64,000 bases of DNA from Candidatus Ornithobacterium hominis (GCF_951229915.1 NZ_OX579588.1:372001-436000); one strand, 5' to 3'; positions 25,474 to 33,972 are shown, counted from the first letter of the stretch. Notes: generated by a model not told the origin, from the letters alone. A program made the numbers and translations.

Positions 25474-26816
25474 GCACCCAAGTCTGGCGGATTCCTTCGA
25501 CTTTGGTCATTCAAATCAGTAGAGATACTTTCAATAGAAATTCCTTTCTGTTTTGCAGGAGAATTTTTCTGGAGCGATAAATCTAAAGCCTTTAGAAAAA
25601 TAGATTTAAATAAAGGTGCGCGGGTAATGATGGCATTAAAAATATGATTATCATTCAAATCAAGATTTTTTTCATCATCATTTTTGATCAAAACATGACT
25701 GAAAATCATTGGCTTGGAGGGTTTTGAGCCAAAAACAACCCCTTGGCGGTATCGCCCATGAAAAATCGAGTTGATGACTTGGAATGGCTGATTTTGATAA
25801 TCTTTAATTTCCATAGGAATATTTTCGCCAAACGACTGAGCATATTGGTGAATTCCAGGGTTGGCAAAACTTGAATAAATGATTTCAGTTTCCAGCGGCC
25901 CCTCTAGAAGTAAAGTCGCCTGAGATGCATTGAAAAACACGGAATTAAAAATTTTTAATTTGCTCTGCTTGGCACGGACACCGTAAGTTCCAGAATTGAT
26001 AATGAGGCTTTTGTCGATGACTAAATCTGATTCATCAGCATCCAAACCAATTTCAGCCGCTTTGATTTCAGTAGAGTGGAGATTGATTTTGGCATTTTGA
26101 GCTTTGATTCCTTTCCATTGCAAAGGTATCGAATCATAACCAGCATCATTTCTAAAGCCTTTGAAAATCACTCTTTTTTCGGGCGTTCCATTAGAATTTA
26201 ATTCGCTATTGGGGTTTAAAATTACTTTAGACTCATGGAAAAACAACAACTTCGTTTTTGGTTGAATATTTAAAGTTTGATGTTGAGCCACGACTAAATC
26301 TTTTGTAAAAATATGAGCTATATCGTTGTGAAGCGTCGCTTGATTGTTTTGAAAAATTAAATCATCAGTATTCTTATAAATTTTTGATTTCTGAATAAAA
26401 CCTGAAATCTCAATATTTTTTTGATTATTTTCTAAGCCTTTAAAAATTATTTTTTCTTTTATTTCTTTAGACTCAGTTGACTCGGGAGCAACAATTTGAA
26501 ACAAAATTCTCAAGCTATCACCTTTCAATAACGGGACATTATGAAAATTTTGACCACTTTTCCCATGAATATTTAAATGAATATAGCTGGAAGTATTTTC
26601 GAGATAAATTTCAGGAATAAGAAGATTTTTTTTAGTTTGATTTTTAATCTGGAAAGAAAAAACAGGTGATGAAATTCCAGAATAAATGGTGTCCAAAAAC
26701 AAACTGTCTTGAGCAATGGCGAAATGCAAATTTTGATTTTTCACCTCTAAATCCTCTCGGCAAGAAATAAAAAAAGTAGCCCAAAATGTGAGCAAGCAAA
26801 GAAATAAAGCTCTCAT
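25452..26816 (-). CDS. Lipoprotein with predicted right-handed beta-helix, function unknown
   Basis: A 454-residue lipoprotein with lipobox FISC (Cys19). An N-terminal beta-sandwich-like region (about 30-140) precedes a run of short repeated strand segments with N/S/V turns (LHSTEIKAAEIGLD, SKLKIFNSVFFNAS) typical of parallel beta-helix (pectin-lyase-like) proteins. No catalytic motif was recognised. Three dispersed palindromes lie in the gene (25581-25605, 26148-26169, 26427-26450) and encode IFLKALD, IFKGFRN and IFKGLEN. It is convergent with rluD and overlaps it by 22 bases, with no room for a terminator. It is divergent from rpmE. Confidence 0.75.
   Translation of the reverse strand: MRALFLCLLTFWATFFISCREDLEVKNQNLHFAIAQDSLFLDTIYSGISSPVFSFQIKNQTKKNLLIPEIYLENTSSYIHLNIHGKSGQNFHNVPLLKGDSLRILFQIVAPESTESKEIKEKIIFKGLENNQKNIEISGFIQKSKIYKNTDDLIFQNNQATLHNDIAHIFTKDLVVAQHQTLNIQPKTKLLFFHESKVILNPNSELNSNGTPEKRVIFKGFRNDAGYDSIPLQWKGIKAQNAKINLHSTEIKAAEIGLDADESDLVIDKSLIINSGTYGVRAKQSKLKIFNSVFFNASQATLLLEGPLETEIIYSSFANPGIHQYAQSFGENIPMEIKDYQNQPFQVINSIFHGRYRQGVVFGSKPSKPMIFSHVLIKNDDEKNLDLNDNHIFNAIITRAPLFKSIFLKALDLSLQKNSPAKQKGISIESISTDLNDQSRRNPPDLGAYASIAD
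25581..25605 (+). repeat. Dispersed palindrome inside the beta-helix lipoprotein gene
   Basis: TCTAAAGCCTTTAGAAAAAT: the first of three copies in this gene; the others are at 26148-26169 and 26427-26450. All have central C on the plus strand although the gene is on the minus strand. Confidence 0.55.
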
Positions 26817-26831
26817 ACTTTAAAGTTTAAA

Positions 26832-26839
26832 CAAAAATA
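26832..26839 (-). promoter_or_regulatory. Probable -7 box of the beta-helix lipoprotein gene
   Basis: Minus-strand TATTTTTG, 16 bases before the ATG. It is divergent from and close to the rpmE promoter. Confidence 0.4.
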
Positions 26840-26847
26840 AATAAATA

Positions 26848-26878
26848 TTTGCTACAGAAATAATTATTTGTATATTTG
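26848..26878 (+). promoter_or_regulatory. rpmE promoter
   Basis: TTTG (26848-26851), 19-base gap, TATATTTG (26871-26878). It matches both Bacteroidota promoter elements, and the predicted start near 26885 fixes the rpmE start at 26906. Confidence 0.75.
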
Positions 26879-26905
26879 CAGTCCGATTTTAGAAATAAGG
26901 TAGTT

Positions 26906-27157
26906 ATGCGTAAAGATATACATCCAGAGAATTATCGATTAGTAGCGTTTAGAGACATGAGTAATGAAGATACGTTTATTACCCGTTCTACAGCTGAAAC
27001 AAAAGATACCGTAGAAATAGATGGTGTTGAATATCCATTGGTGAAATTAGAAATTACATCTACATCACACCCTTTTTACACTGGTAAAATGAAGTTGGTT
27101 GACTCTGCGGGTAGAGTTGATAAGTTTATGAATAAGTATAAAAAGTTTAAGAAATAA
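26906..27157 (+). CDS. rpmE: 50S ribosomal protein L31 type B
   Basis: An 83-residue bL31 of the zinc-free (C-minus) type: it begins [19 protein letters not shown] and lacks the CxxC pairs of the zinc-binding form. The ATG at 26906 is chosen over an in-frame extension to 26876, because that extension would start inside or before the predicted transcription start. It has its own strong promoter and terminator. Confidence 0.95.
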   Translation: MRKDIHPENYRLVAFRDMSNEDTFITRSTAETKDTVEIDGVEYPLVKLEITSTSHPFYTGKMKLVDSAGRVDKFMNKYKKFKK

Positions 27158-27185
27158 CATATTTTCTCATAATAGTAATTTTTAG

Positions 27186-27211
27186 GCTTCGGTTTTTCCG
27201 AAGCTTTTTTA
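27186..27211 (+). terminator. Terminator of rpmE
   Basis: GCTTCGG (27186-27192), loop T5, CCGAAGC (27198-27204), then T6. Confidence 0.92.
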
Positions 27212-27242
27212 TTTTTGATAAACTAATATAAACTATAAAAAT

Positions 27243-27299
27243 TTATAAAGGCTTAAAAAAGCTTTCGCTTTACAATTTATATAAGCCGTTAAAAAAATT
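27243..27299 (+). repeat. Two degenerate dispersed palindromes upstream of the PLP-synthase gene
   Basis: TATAAAGGCTTAAAAAAGC (27243-27262, central G) and ATATAAGCCGTTAAAAAAAT (27278-27297) lie in tandem in the promoter region of the sulfonolipid-type operon. Confidence 0.45.
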
Positions 27300-27300
27300 G

Positions 27301-27308
27301 TATTTTTG
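27301..27308 (+). promoter_or_regulatory. Probable -7 box of the sulfonolipid-type operon
   Basis: TATTTTTG matches TAnnTTTG. It overlaps the farthest upstream in-frame TTG (27306), which therefore cannot be the start codon. The -33 region has no clear TTTG. Confidence 0.5.
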
Positions 27309-27326
27309 TTTTCAAATCTGAAAATT

Positions 27327-28322
27327 TTGAAAAATAAAATCAACCAAAATATTTTAGAATTGGTAGGTAATACGCCAATTGTAAAATTAAATAAGATTGT
27401 AAAAGATTTACCCTGCCCTGTTTTTGCAAAATTAGAATTTTTTAACCCTGGGCATTCATCAAAAGACCGAATTGGACTTCACATCATTGAAGAGGCAGAG
27501 AAAGAAGGCATCTTGAAGAAAGGAGCTACTATTGTAGAGACGACTTCTGGCAACACAGGTTTTAGTATTGCGATGGCAAGTGCGGTAAAAGGCTATAAAT
27601 GTATACTTGCAGTTAGTGATAAGACAAAAGAAGACAAAATTGCTTTTCTGAAGGCTTTGGGCGCAGAAGTGCATGTTTGCCCAGCGAATGTACCAGCAGA
27701 AGACCCTAGAAGTTATTACGAAACGGCAAAGAGAATCCATCAAGAAACGCCCAATTCTATTTACATCAATCAATATTTTAATTTAAAAAACATTGATGCT
27801 CATTACTTGAGCACGGGGCCTGAGATTTGGGAGCAAACCGATGGACAAATCACGCATTTGATTGCAGCTTCAGGGACAGGCGGTACAATTTCTGGAGTGG
27901 GGCGCTACTTGAAAGAGAAAAATCCCGAGATTAAAATCATAGGAGTAGACGCTGATGGTTCTGTGATTAGAACTTATCATGAGACGGGAGAATTAGATAA
28001 GTCTAAAATTAAACCTTACAGGATTGAAGGTTTAGGGAAGAATTTGATTCCTGGGGCAACAGATTTTTCCGTCATAGACGAATATGTAACCGTGACGGAT
28101 GAAGATAGTGCCTATTGCACTAGATTGTTAGCGCTAGAAGAAGGAATCTTGGCAGGGTACACAAGTGGAGCCGTTATTCAAGGGTTGAGAGAATATAAAA
28201 ACAGATTATCTGAAAATGATTTTGCTGTAGTGATATTCCCTGACCACGGCTCTAGGTATATGAATAAAGTTTATAATAATGATTGGCTGAAAGAACAAGG
28301 CTTTAATCAAAAGGAATTTTAG
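27327..28322 (+). CDS. PLP-dependent cysteine-synthase-like enzyme, probable cysteate synthase
   Basis: About 331 residues of the fold-type II PLP family (CysK/CBS). The PLP lysine is in [11 protein letters not shown] and the phosphate-binding loop is [18 protein letters not shown] is also present. There is no ATG near the N-terminus. The TTG at 27327 (then [16 protein letters not shown]) is the best start, because the upstream TTG overlaps the -7 box. On sequence alone this would be called cysteine synthase. Its position, 5 bases before an SDR and ahead of an AONS-family acyltransferase, matches flavobacterial sulfonolipid loci, where such an enzyme makes L-cysteate from phosphoserine and sulfite. 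That assignment is by context. Confidence 0.85.
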   Translation: MKNKINQNILELVGNTPIVKLNKIVKDLPCPVFAKLEFFNPGHSSKDRIGLHIIEEAEKEGILKKGATIVETTSGNTGFSIAMASAVKGYKCILAVSDKTKEDKIAFLKALGAEVHVCPANVPAEDPRSYYETAKRIHQETPNSIYINQYFNLKNIDAHYLSTGPEIWEQTDGQITHLIAASGTGGTISGVGRYLKEKNPEIKIIGVDADGSVIRTYHETGELDKSKIKPYRIEGLGKNLIPGATDFSVIDEYVTVTDEDSAYCTRLLALEEGILAGYTSGAVIQGLREYKNRLSENDFAVVIFPDHGSRYMNKVYNNDWLKEQGFNQKEF

Positions 28323-28327
28323 TTTTT

Positions 28328-29179
28328 ATGATAAAATATGCAGTAGTGACTGGAGTTTCATCTGGAATAGGTAAAGCAACCGCTCAGAAATTTTTAGAAA
28401 AAGGATTTTTTGTGTTTGGAAGTGTGAGAAAAAGAGAAGATGCACAAGAATTTGAACAAAATTTTCCCGAAACGTTCCAGACATTGGTTTTTGATACAAC
28501 AAACTACTCTGCTGTAGATCAAGCTGTTCAGCAAATTGAAGAAAGAATTGGTAAACAAGGTTTGAGCGTTTTGGTAAATAATGCAGGTGTAGCTAAGTAT
28601 GGCCCAATTCAATACGTGGATATAGAAGAGTTGAGAAATCAATTTGAAATTAATGTATTTGCACCGATTTACTTTACACAAAAACTTTTACCTTTATTGG
28701 GCGCATCCAAAGAAGCCAAATGGAAAGGAAAACTTTTCATAATTAGCTCTACTGCTGGCGTGATGACTAGGCCTATGCTTGGCCCTTACTCAGCTTCAAA
28801 GCATGCTATTGAAGCAGTATTTGATGCGTTACGCAGAGAGATGATGTTGTATGGGCTAGATGTTATCATTATAGAACCAGGGCCAATCAAAACAGAAATT
28901 TGGGGGAAAGCAAAAAGCAAAGAAAATCCTTACGTAGACACTGATTATGAATTGATTTTTGAAAAATTGGATGAAGCAGTGAATAAAATTGAAAAAGTAG
29001 GATTACCAGTAGAAGCCGTTTCTAATAAAATTTGGGAAATTTATAAAAGCCCCAAACCCAAGACAAGATATGTAATAGCGCCTAAAAAATTATTTTTTAA
29101 AGCAGCGATGTATCTCTTGCCAGATAAGACTTTAGATAAAATTTTCTTTAAAGATTTAAAAAAAATAATGAATAAATAA
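28328..29179 (+). CDS. Short-chain dehydrogenase/reductase, probable 3-ketocapnine reductase
   Basis: A 283-residue SDR. The NAD(P)-binding motif is GVSSGIGKAT (residues 9-18), then VNNAG, then the active-site YSASK with an upstream catalytic serine (ISSTAG). A basic, hydrophobic C-terminal extension could associate with the membrane. It sits between the cysteate-synthase-like and the acyltransferase genes with gaps of 5 and 3 bases. By analogy with 3-ketosphinganine reductase it would reduce the 3-keto intermediate to capnine. The substrate is inferred only from context. Confidence 0.85.
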   Translation: MIKYAVVTGVSSGIGKATAQKFLEKGFFVFGSVRKREDAQEFEQNFPETFQTLVFDTTNYSAVDQAVQQIEERIGKQGLSVLVNNAGVAKYGPIQYVDIEELRNQFEINVFAPIYFTQKLLPLLGASKEAKWKGKLFIISSTAGVMTRPMLGPYSASKHAIEAVFDALRREMMLYGLDVIIIEPGPIKTEIWGKAKSKENPYVDTDYELIFEKLDEAVNKIEKVGLPVEAVSNKIWEIYKSPKPKTRYVIAPKKLFFKAAMYLLPDKTLDKIFFKDLKKIMNK

Positions 29180-29182
29180 GAT

Positions 29183-30442
29183 ATGGATATTTTTGAAAGA
29201 ATAAAACAGAATAGAGGCCCATTAGGTCAGTTTGCAGATTATGGAGAAGGTTATTTTATTTTCCCTAAGCTAGAGGGGGAATTAGGCCCACGAATGAAAT
29301 TTCAAGGGAAAGAAGTTATTTGCTGGAGTTTAAATAACTATTTAGGTTTAGCTAATCACCCTGAAGTTCGAGAAATAGATAAAAAAGCCAGTGAAGAATA
29401 TGGCTTGGCTTACCCTATGGGAGCTCGAGCGATGAGTGGCCACACCGAAAAGCATGAGGAGCTTGAAAATAAATTAGCAAAATTTGTAAATAAAGAAGTT
29501 GCATATTTATTGAATTTTGGATACCAAGGGATGCTATCTATCATAGATACACTATTGAGCCCAAAAGATGTGGTAGTATACGATAGTGATAGTCATGCAT
29601 GTATAGTAGATGGCGTTCGATTGCATTTAGGTAAACGATTTACTTACCAACATAATGATGCTGAAAGTCTTGAGAAAATGCTAAAAAGAGCTCAAAATAT
29701 TACAGAAAAAACGGATGGAGGAATTTTAGTGATTTCTGAAGGAGTTTTTGGAATGCGAGGCGAGCAAGGGAATTTAAAAGAAATCGTTGCACTAAAGCAA
29801 AAATATGACTTCAGACTATTAGTGGATGATGCGCATGGTTTTGGAACCTTGGGCAAAACAGGAGCAGGTGCTGGAGAAGAGCAGGGAGTTCAAGATGAAA
29901 TTGATGTGTATTTTTCAACCTTTGCAAAATCAATGGCAAGTTTAGGAGCATTTGTTGCAGGCAATAAAAATGTAATAGAATATTTACAATATAATATGCG
30001 CTCTCAAGTTTTTGCTAAATCTTTGCCCATGGCATTGGTGATTGGTGCGCTAAAAAGATTAGACATGCTACAAAATCAGTCAGAGCTAAAAGATAAACTT
30101 TGGGAAAATACCAATAAACTTCAGTCAGGATTAAGAAAAGCTGGATTCAATTTAGGTAGTACAAACACTTGTGTAACACCAGTTTTCTTAGAAGGATCCA
30201 CGGTAGAAGGCACGTTACTAGTCAAAGATCTTCGTGAAAATCATGGAATTTTCACCAGCATTGTCGTTTACCCAGTGATTCCAAAAGGAATGATTTTATT
30301 GAGATTAATTCCAACCGCAGCCCATACAGACAAAGATATTGAAGACACCATCCATGCCTTTACAGCCATTCGAGATAAATTAGTATCTGGACAATACGCA
30401 GAAATTGAGAAGAAAATGGATGTAGAATATCAACAATATTAA
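29183..30442 (+). CDS. Alpha-oxoamine synthase family acyltransferase, probable cysteate acyltransferase
   Basis: A 419-residue PLP enzyme of the serine palmitoyltransferase/KBL/AONS group. Marks: NNYLGLANHP, SGHTEKHEELE, DSHACIVDG, VDDAHGFG, and the PLP lysine in FAKSMASLGAF. The N-terminus (GPLGQFADYGEGYFIFPKLE) is longer than in sphingolipid SPT and fits the flavobacterial enzyme that condenses L-cysteate with acyl-ACP in capnine synthesis. Together with the two genes before it, it forms a compact operon for sulfonolipids, lipids tied to gliding and envelope function. A true sphingolipid SPT is the main alternative; the adjacent cysteine-synthase homologue argues against it. Confidence 0.85.
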   Translation: MDIFERIKQNRGPLGQFADYGEGYFIFPKLEGELGPRMKFQGKEVICWSLNNYLGLANHPEVREIDKKASEEYGLAYPMGARAMSGHTEKHEELENKLAKFVNKEVAYLLNFGYQGMLSIIDTLLSPKDVVVYDSDSHACIVDGVRLHLGKRFTYQHNDAESLEKMLKRAQNITEKTDGGILVISEGVFGMRGEQGNLKEIVALKQKYDFRLLVDDAHGFGTLGKTGAGAGEEQGVQDEIDVYFSTFAKSMASLGAFVAGNKNVIEYLQYNMRSQVFAKSLPMALVIGALKRLDMLQNQSELKDKLWENTNKLQSGLRKAGFNLGSTNTCVTPVFLEGSTVEGTLLVKDLRENHGIFTSIVVYPVIPKGMILLRLIPTAAHTDKDIEDTIHAFTAIRDKLVSGQYAEIEKKMDVEYQQY

Positions 30443-30473
30443 TTTGTATATTAATTATTTTTGTTTAACTTTG
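30443..30473 (+). promoter_or_regulatory. rpsU promoter
   Basis: TTTG (30443-30446), 19-base gap, TAACTTTG (30466-30473), beginning right at the stop of the acyltransferase gene. Confidence 0.75.
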
Positions 30474-30502
30474 CCTTTCATTAATAAAAGAGATGTAATT
30501 TT

Positions 30503-30697
30503 ATGTTAATAGTTCCAGTAAAAGACGGAGAATCAATCGAAAGAGCTTTAAAACGCTACAAGAGAAAATATGATAGAACAAAGGTTTTAAGAGAATTAAG
30601 GGAAAGACAACAATTCACAAAACCTTCAGTAAAACGTCGTCAGGAGATATTAAGAGCTGCGTACAAACAGCGAATGCAGCAAGAAAACGAAGCTTAA
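30503..30697 (+). CDS. rpsU: 30S ribosomal protein S21
   Basis: A 64-residue bS21: MLIVPVKDGESIERALKRYKRK, then a basic helix rich in Arg and Lys. bS21 helps the 30S subunit engage the Shine-Dalgarno region and, in Bacteroidota, takes part in masking the anti-SD sequence. It has its own promoter and is followed by a terminator that also carries the xerC -7 box. Confidence 0.95.
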   Translation: MLIVPVKDGESIERALKRYKRKYDRTKVLRELRERQQFTKPSVKRRQEILRAAYKQRMQQENEA

Positions 30698-30720
30698 ATA
30701 AGTTTTACAATAAACTAAAA

Positions 30721-30753
30721 AAACCGCTTATCTTTGCATAAGCGGTTTTTTTT
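30721..30753 (+). terminator. rpsU terminator overlapping the xerC promoter
   Basis: CCGCTTAT (30724-30731) pairs with ATAAGCGG (30738-30745) and is followed by T8. The loop side contains the perfect -7 box TATCTTTG (30729-30736). Confidence 0.92.
30729..30736 (+). promoter_or_regulatory. Probable xerC -7 box inside the rpsU terminator
   Basis: TATCTTTG matches TAnnTTTG. Initiation would occur about 7 bases later, leaving a leader of about 11 bases before the xerC ATG at 30754. No clear -33 TTTG. Confidence 0.45.
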
Positions 30754-31641
30754 ATGTTAGTAGATCGGTTTTTAATTTACATCAGAGACGAAAAAAGATA
30801 CTCCAAGCATACATTGCATGCTTACGATTTTGATTTAAATCAATTTATTGAATTTTTAGAATCCAAAGGAATCTTAGATTTTCATGAAGTAAATTTAGTG
30901 ATATTGAGAAGTTATATAGCTTTCTTGAATCAACAGAATTTAAAGGCAGTAACTATTAACAGGAAAATCAGTGCAATAAAAAAGTTTTTTAGTTTTTTGG
31001 TTGAGTTAAAAGAAATATCACTTAATCCAGCAAAAGATTTAAAATTTTTAAAGCCTTTAAAAAATATTGATCCACCATTATCAGAATCAGAAGTAAAAAA
31101 GATTCTAGAAATGGAATTTGATTTAGAAGAAGTAAATCAAAGAAGAGATTATTTAATCATTCAAATGTTTTTTTTCACAGGAATCAGAAGAGCAGAATTG
31201 ATTGGTTTAACTAGCTCTGATATCTTACTTGGTGAGAAGATGATAAGAGTGCGAGGAAAGGGAAGCAAAACACGCATGATTCCGATATCTTCTTATTTAG
31301 CAGACCAAGTAGAACAATATATGAATTTGATGCAAGATAAAACAAGATTAAATTTAAGAGAATCCCTTTTTTATACGCATAAAGGAAATAAGATTTATCC
31401 AAAATTTGTACATAACTTAATCAATTCGTACCTTAGTATAGTTTCCACAAAAAGGAAGAAAAGCCCACATGTTTTGCGTCATACGTTTGCGACGCAATTA
31501 TTGAAAAAAGGTGCGGATATTAATAGTGTAAAAGAATTAATGGGTCATTCAGCTATATCATCAACAGAAAAATATACCCATTATAACATTGAAGAATTAA
31601 AAAAAGTGTATAACCATTCTCATCCAAGAGAAAAAAAATGA
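30754..31641 (+). CDS. xerC: XerC/XerD family tyrosine recombinase
   Basis: A 295-residue site-specific recombinase. The N-terminal SAM-like core-binding domain (1-100) is followed by the catalytic domain with Arg145 (TGIRRAEL), Lys169, His239-x-x-Arg242 (HVLRH), His265 (LMGHS) and nucleophile Tyr274 (EKYTHY): all six expected residues. Length fits the Xer dimer-resolution enzymes and not phage integrases. XerC versus XerD cannot be decided from this alone. A dispersed palindrome at 31041-31068 encodes FLKPLKNID in the linker between the two domains. Its stop overlaps the hpf start. Confidence 0.88.
   Translation: MLVDRFLIYIRDEKRYSKHTLHAYDFDLNQFIEFLESKGILDFHEVNLVILRSYIAFLNQQNLKAVTINRKISAIKKFFSFLVELKEISLNPAKDLKFLKPLKNIDPPLSESEVKKILEMEFDLEEVNQRRDYLIIQMFFFTGIRRAELIGLTSSDILLGEKMIRVRGKGSKTRMIPISSYLADQVEQYMNLMQDKTRLNLRESLFYTHKGNKIYPKFVHNLINSYLSIVSTKRKKSPHVLRHTFATQLLKKGADINSVKELMGHSAISSTEKYTHYNIEELKKVYNHSHPREKK
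31041..31068 (+). repeat. Dispersed palindrome in the xerC interdomain linker
   Basis: AATTTTTAAAGCCTTTAAAA: a near-perfect copy of the TTTAAAG variant inside a plus-strand gene, encoding KFLKPLKN. Confidence 0.65.
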
Positions 31642-31946
31642 AAATTATGAAAGTAAATTTGCAAGCAATAAATTTCAGCGCAAAACAAGAATTAGTTGAA
31701 TTTATAGAAGAAAAATTAAATAAATTAGATCAATTTTCAGATCAGATTGTAGGAGCAGAAGTTTATTTAAAGTTGGATAACAATCATAGTAAAGAAAATA
31801 AAGTAATAGAAATCAGATTGCAAGTACCTGGAGATGATATTGTTGTGGAGAAGAATGGCTCTTCTTTTGAGGAAGCGACCAATCTTGCCGTCGATACATT
31901 AAAACGCCAAATAATCAAGAAAAAAGAAAAAGCTGCGAATAAATAA
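31638..31946 (+). CDS. hpf: Ribosome hibernation promoting factor, short form
   Basis: A 102-residue protein of the HPF/RaiA/YfiA family that binds the 30S decoding region and silences ribosomes in stationary phase. It has the beta-alpha-beta-beta-beta-alpha layout and the conserved NKLDQFSDQI and NLAVDTLKRQI segments, but lacks the C-terminal dimerisation domain of long HPF. ATG 31638 overlaps the xerC stop (ATGA); ATG 31647 (MKVNLQAINF) matches family N-termini better. Expression is coupled to xerC. Confidence 0.9.
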   Translation: MKIMKVNLQAINFSAKQELVEFIEEKLNKLDQFSDQIVGAEVYLKLDNNHSKENKVIEIRLQVPGDDIVVEKNGSSFEEATNLAVDTLKRQIIKKKEKAANK

Positions 31947-31963
31947 TTTTTTTCATCAATAAT

Positions 31964-31993
31964 TTTGTTAGAAAAAAAAATGTTTTATATTTG
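31964..31993 (+). promoter_or_regulatory. Promoter of the tRNA-tuf cluster
   Basis: TTTG (31964-31967), 18-base gap, TATATTTG (31986-31993), about 60 bases before the first tRNA. It is one of the best promoters in the window and probably drives the tRNA and tuf region. Confidence 0.75.
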
Positions 31994-32052
31994 CAGTCCG
32001 TTTGTGAAAGAAACTTTCTTTAAAGTTGTTTTTTTATAAACGGACAAGAGTT

Positions 32053-32126
32053 GCCTCTGTAGCTCAGCTGGCTAGAGCAGCTGATTTGTAATCAGCAGGT
32101 CGTGGGTTCGAGTCCCTCCAGAGGCT
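32053..32126 (+). tRNA. tRNA-Thr (TGT)
   Basis: 74 bases. The acceptor stem GCCTCTG/CAGAGGC is complete, with TTCGAGT in the T arm. The anticodon loop TTTGTAA reads TGT. CCA is not encoded. Confidence 0.97.
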
Positions 32127-32138
32127 CTTTATTAAAAT

Positions 32139-32221
<83 letters not shown>

Positions 32222-32229
32222 CTTTTTTT

Positions 32230-32302
32230 GCGGGAGTAGCTCAATTGGTAGAGCTTCAGCCTTCCAAGCTGAATGTTGCGGGTTCGAGTCCCGTCTCCCG
32301 CT
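32230..32302 (+). tRNA. tRNA-Gly (TCC)
   Basis: 73 bases. Acceptor GCGGGAG/CTCCCGC, anticodon loop CTTCCAA (TCC). Confidence 0.97.
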
Positions 32303-32311
32303 CAACTTTTG

Positions 32312-32383
32312 GCCGATGTAGCTCAGGGGTAGAGTGCTTCCTTGGTAAGGAAGAGGTCACGGGTTCAAATCCCGTCATTGGCT
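32312..32383 (+). tRNA. tRNA-Thr (GGT)
   Basis: 72 bases. Acceptor GCCGATG/CATTGGC with one G-T pair, anticodon loop TTGGTAA (GGT). It is the last tRNA before tuf. Confidence 0.96.
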
Positions 32384-32434
32384 CAACGGTTAGATTTGAA
32401 TAATTAAACACAAATAGAATTAATTTTTTTTAAA

Positions 32435-33622
32435 ATGGCAAAGGAAACTTTTAACCGAGACAAGCCGCATTTAAATATAGGTACTATTGGTCACGTTGAC
32501 CATGGTAAGACTACTTTAACTGCAGCGATTACTAAAGTATTAGCAGATAAGGGTTTTTCGGAAGCGCGTGCTTTTGATCAAATTGACAATGCTCCTGAAG
32601 AGAAGGAGAGAGGTATTACAATTAACTCTTCTCACGTGGAATACCAAACAGAAAATCGTCACTATGCGCATGTTGACTGTCCTGGTCACGCTGATTACGT
32701 TAAAAACATGGTAACAGGAGCTGCGCAAATGGATGGTGCAATTTTGGTTGTGGCTGCGACAGATGGTCCAATGCCTCAAACGCGTGAGCATATCCTTTTG
32801 TGTCGTCAGGTGAATGTTCCAAGAATTGTTGTTTTCTTGAATAAAGCAGACATGGTTGATGATGAGGAATTGATGGAGCTTGTGGATATGGAAGTGAGAG
32901 ATTTGCTTTCTTCTTATGAGTATGATGGAGATAATACTCCTGTAATACAAGGTTCTGCCTTAGGAGCTCTGAACGGGGAAGAGAAGTGGGTTGACACTGT
33001 GTTGAAGTTGATGGATAGTGTAGATGAGTGGATTGAAATTCCAGAAAGAGATCAAGATAAGCCTTTCTTGATGCCAATCGAGGATATCTTTTCAATTACA
33101 GGTCGAGGTACCGTTGCTACTGGGCGCATTGAGGCAGGTGTGATTAATACAGGAGATCCTGTTGATATTGTGGGTATGGGAGATGAGAAGTTGACCTCTA
33201 CTATTACAGGAGTTGAGATGTTTAGAAAAATTCTTGACAGAGGTGAAGCTGGAGATAATGTAGGTCTTTTATTGAGAGGTATTGAGAAAAGTCAAATTAG
33301 CCGTGGAATGGTTGTTGCAGCTAAAGATAGCGTTACTCCTCATGCTAAATTTAAAGCAGAGGTCTATATTTTGACTAAAGAAGAAGGTGGTCGTCATACT
33401 CCGTTTAAAAACAATTACCGTCCTCAGTTTTATGTGAGAACTACTGACGTTACAGGTGAAATTCACTTGCCTGAAGGAGTTGAGATGGTGATGCCTGGGG
33501 ATAATATCACTATTGAAGTTGATTTGATTCAACCGATTGCACTCAACGAAGGTCTTCGATTTGCAATTAGAGAAGGTGGTCGAACTGTAGGTGCTGGTCA
33601 GGTAACTGAAATTTTAGATTAA
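32435..33622 (+). CDS. tuf: Elongation factor Tu
   Basis: The 395-residue GTPase that delivers aminoacyl-tRNA to the ribosome. G-domain motifs: [25 protein letters not shown] and GSALGAL; the RGITINSSH switch region is also present. Domains 2 and 3 are complete. It lies in a cluster of four upstream tRNAs and one downstream tRNA and is probably co-transcribed with them. Confidence 0.99.
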   Translation: MAKETFNRDKPHLNIGTIGHVDHGKTTLTAAITKVLADKGFSEARAFDQIDNAPEEKERGITINSSHVEYQTENRHYAHVDCPGHADYVKNMVTGAAQMDGAILVVAATDGPMPQTREHILLCRQVNVPRIVVFLNKADMVDDEELMELVDMEVRDLLSSYEYDGDNTPVIQGSALGALNGEEKWVDTVLKLMDSVDEWIEIPERDQDKPFLMPIEDIFSITGRGTVATGRIEAGVINTGDPVDIVGMGDEKLTSTITGVEMFRKILDRGEAGDNVGLLLRGIEKSQISRGMVVAAKDSVTPHAKFKAEVYILTKEEGGRHTPFKNNYRPQFYVRTTDVTGEIHLPEGVEMVMPGDNITIEVDLIQPIALNEGLRFAIREGGRTVGAGQVTEILD

Positions 33623-33683
33623 ATATATTTTTAAATTTGAATAGAGGTGTTTCTGACATTAAATCAGGAACACTTTCTGTCAT

Positions 33684-33756
33684 ACGGGCGTAGCTCAGCT
33701 GGTAGAGCAGTGGTCTCCAAAACCAAAGGTCGAGGGTTCGATCCCTTCCGCCCGTG
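33684..33756 (+). tRNA. tRNA-Trp (CCA)
   Basis: 73 bases. Acceptor ACGGGCG/CGCCCGT with discriminator G, anticodon loop CTCCAAA (CCA), between tuf and secE, 15 bases before the secE ATG. Confidence 0.97.
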
Positions 33757-33771
33757 CATAAAGAATTTTCC

Positions 33772-33966
33772 ATGAAAGAAATCGTTGATTTTGTGAAAGG
33801 CTCTTATGATGAGTTTGCAAATCATGTGACTTGGCCCAAATGGGACACCCTTCAATCAGCAACGATCGCTGTAGCGGTGTTTACTTTGATATTGTCATTG
33901 TTTTTATATGGTGTAGACACATTATTTAGTGATATTATTAATGGATTATATAGATTGTTAAAATAA
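33772..33966 (+). CDS. secE: Preprotein translocase subunit SecE
   Basis: A 64-residue single-span form of SecE, part of the SecYEG channel. It contains the conserved amphipathic segment VTWPKWDTLQSAT and one C-terminal membrane helix. The ATG at 33772 is chosen because any longer frame would run into tRNA-Trp. It precedes nusG by 6 bases, the usual arrangement. Confidence 0.96.
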   Translation: MKEIVDFVKGSYDEFANHVTWPKWDTLQSATIAVAVFTLILSLFLYGVDTLFSDIINGLYRLLK

Positions 33967-33972
33967 TCTTCT

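Noticed and set aside
30754..31641. The tyrosine recombinase as an integrase marking a mobile element
   Set aside because: Its length, domain layout and coupling to hpf fit the housekeeping Xer enzymes, and no attachment repeats or cargo genes flank it.
33567..33855. Two minus-strand frames (68 and 63 codons) near tRNA-Trp
   Set aside because: They are antisense to tuf, tRNA-Trp and secE and have no family features; the resemblance to spurious tRNA-antisense proteins is typical.
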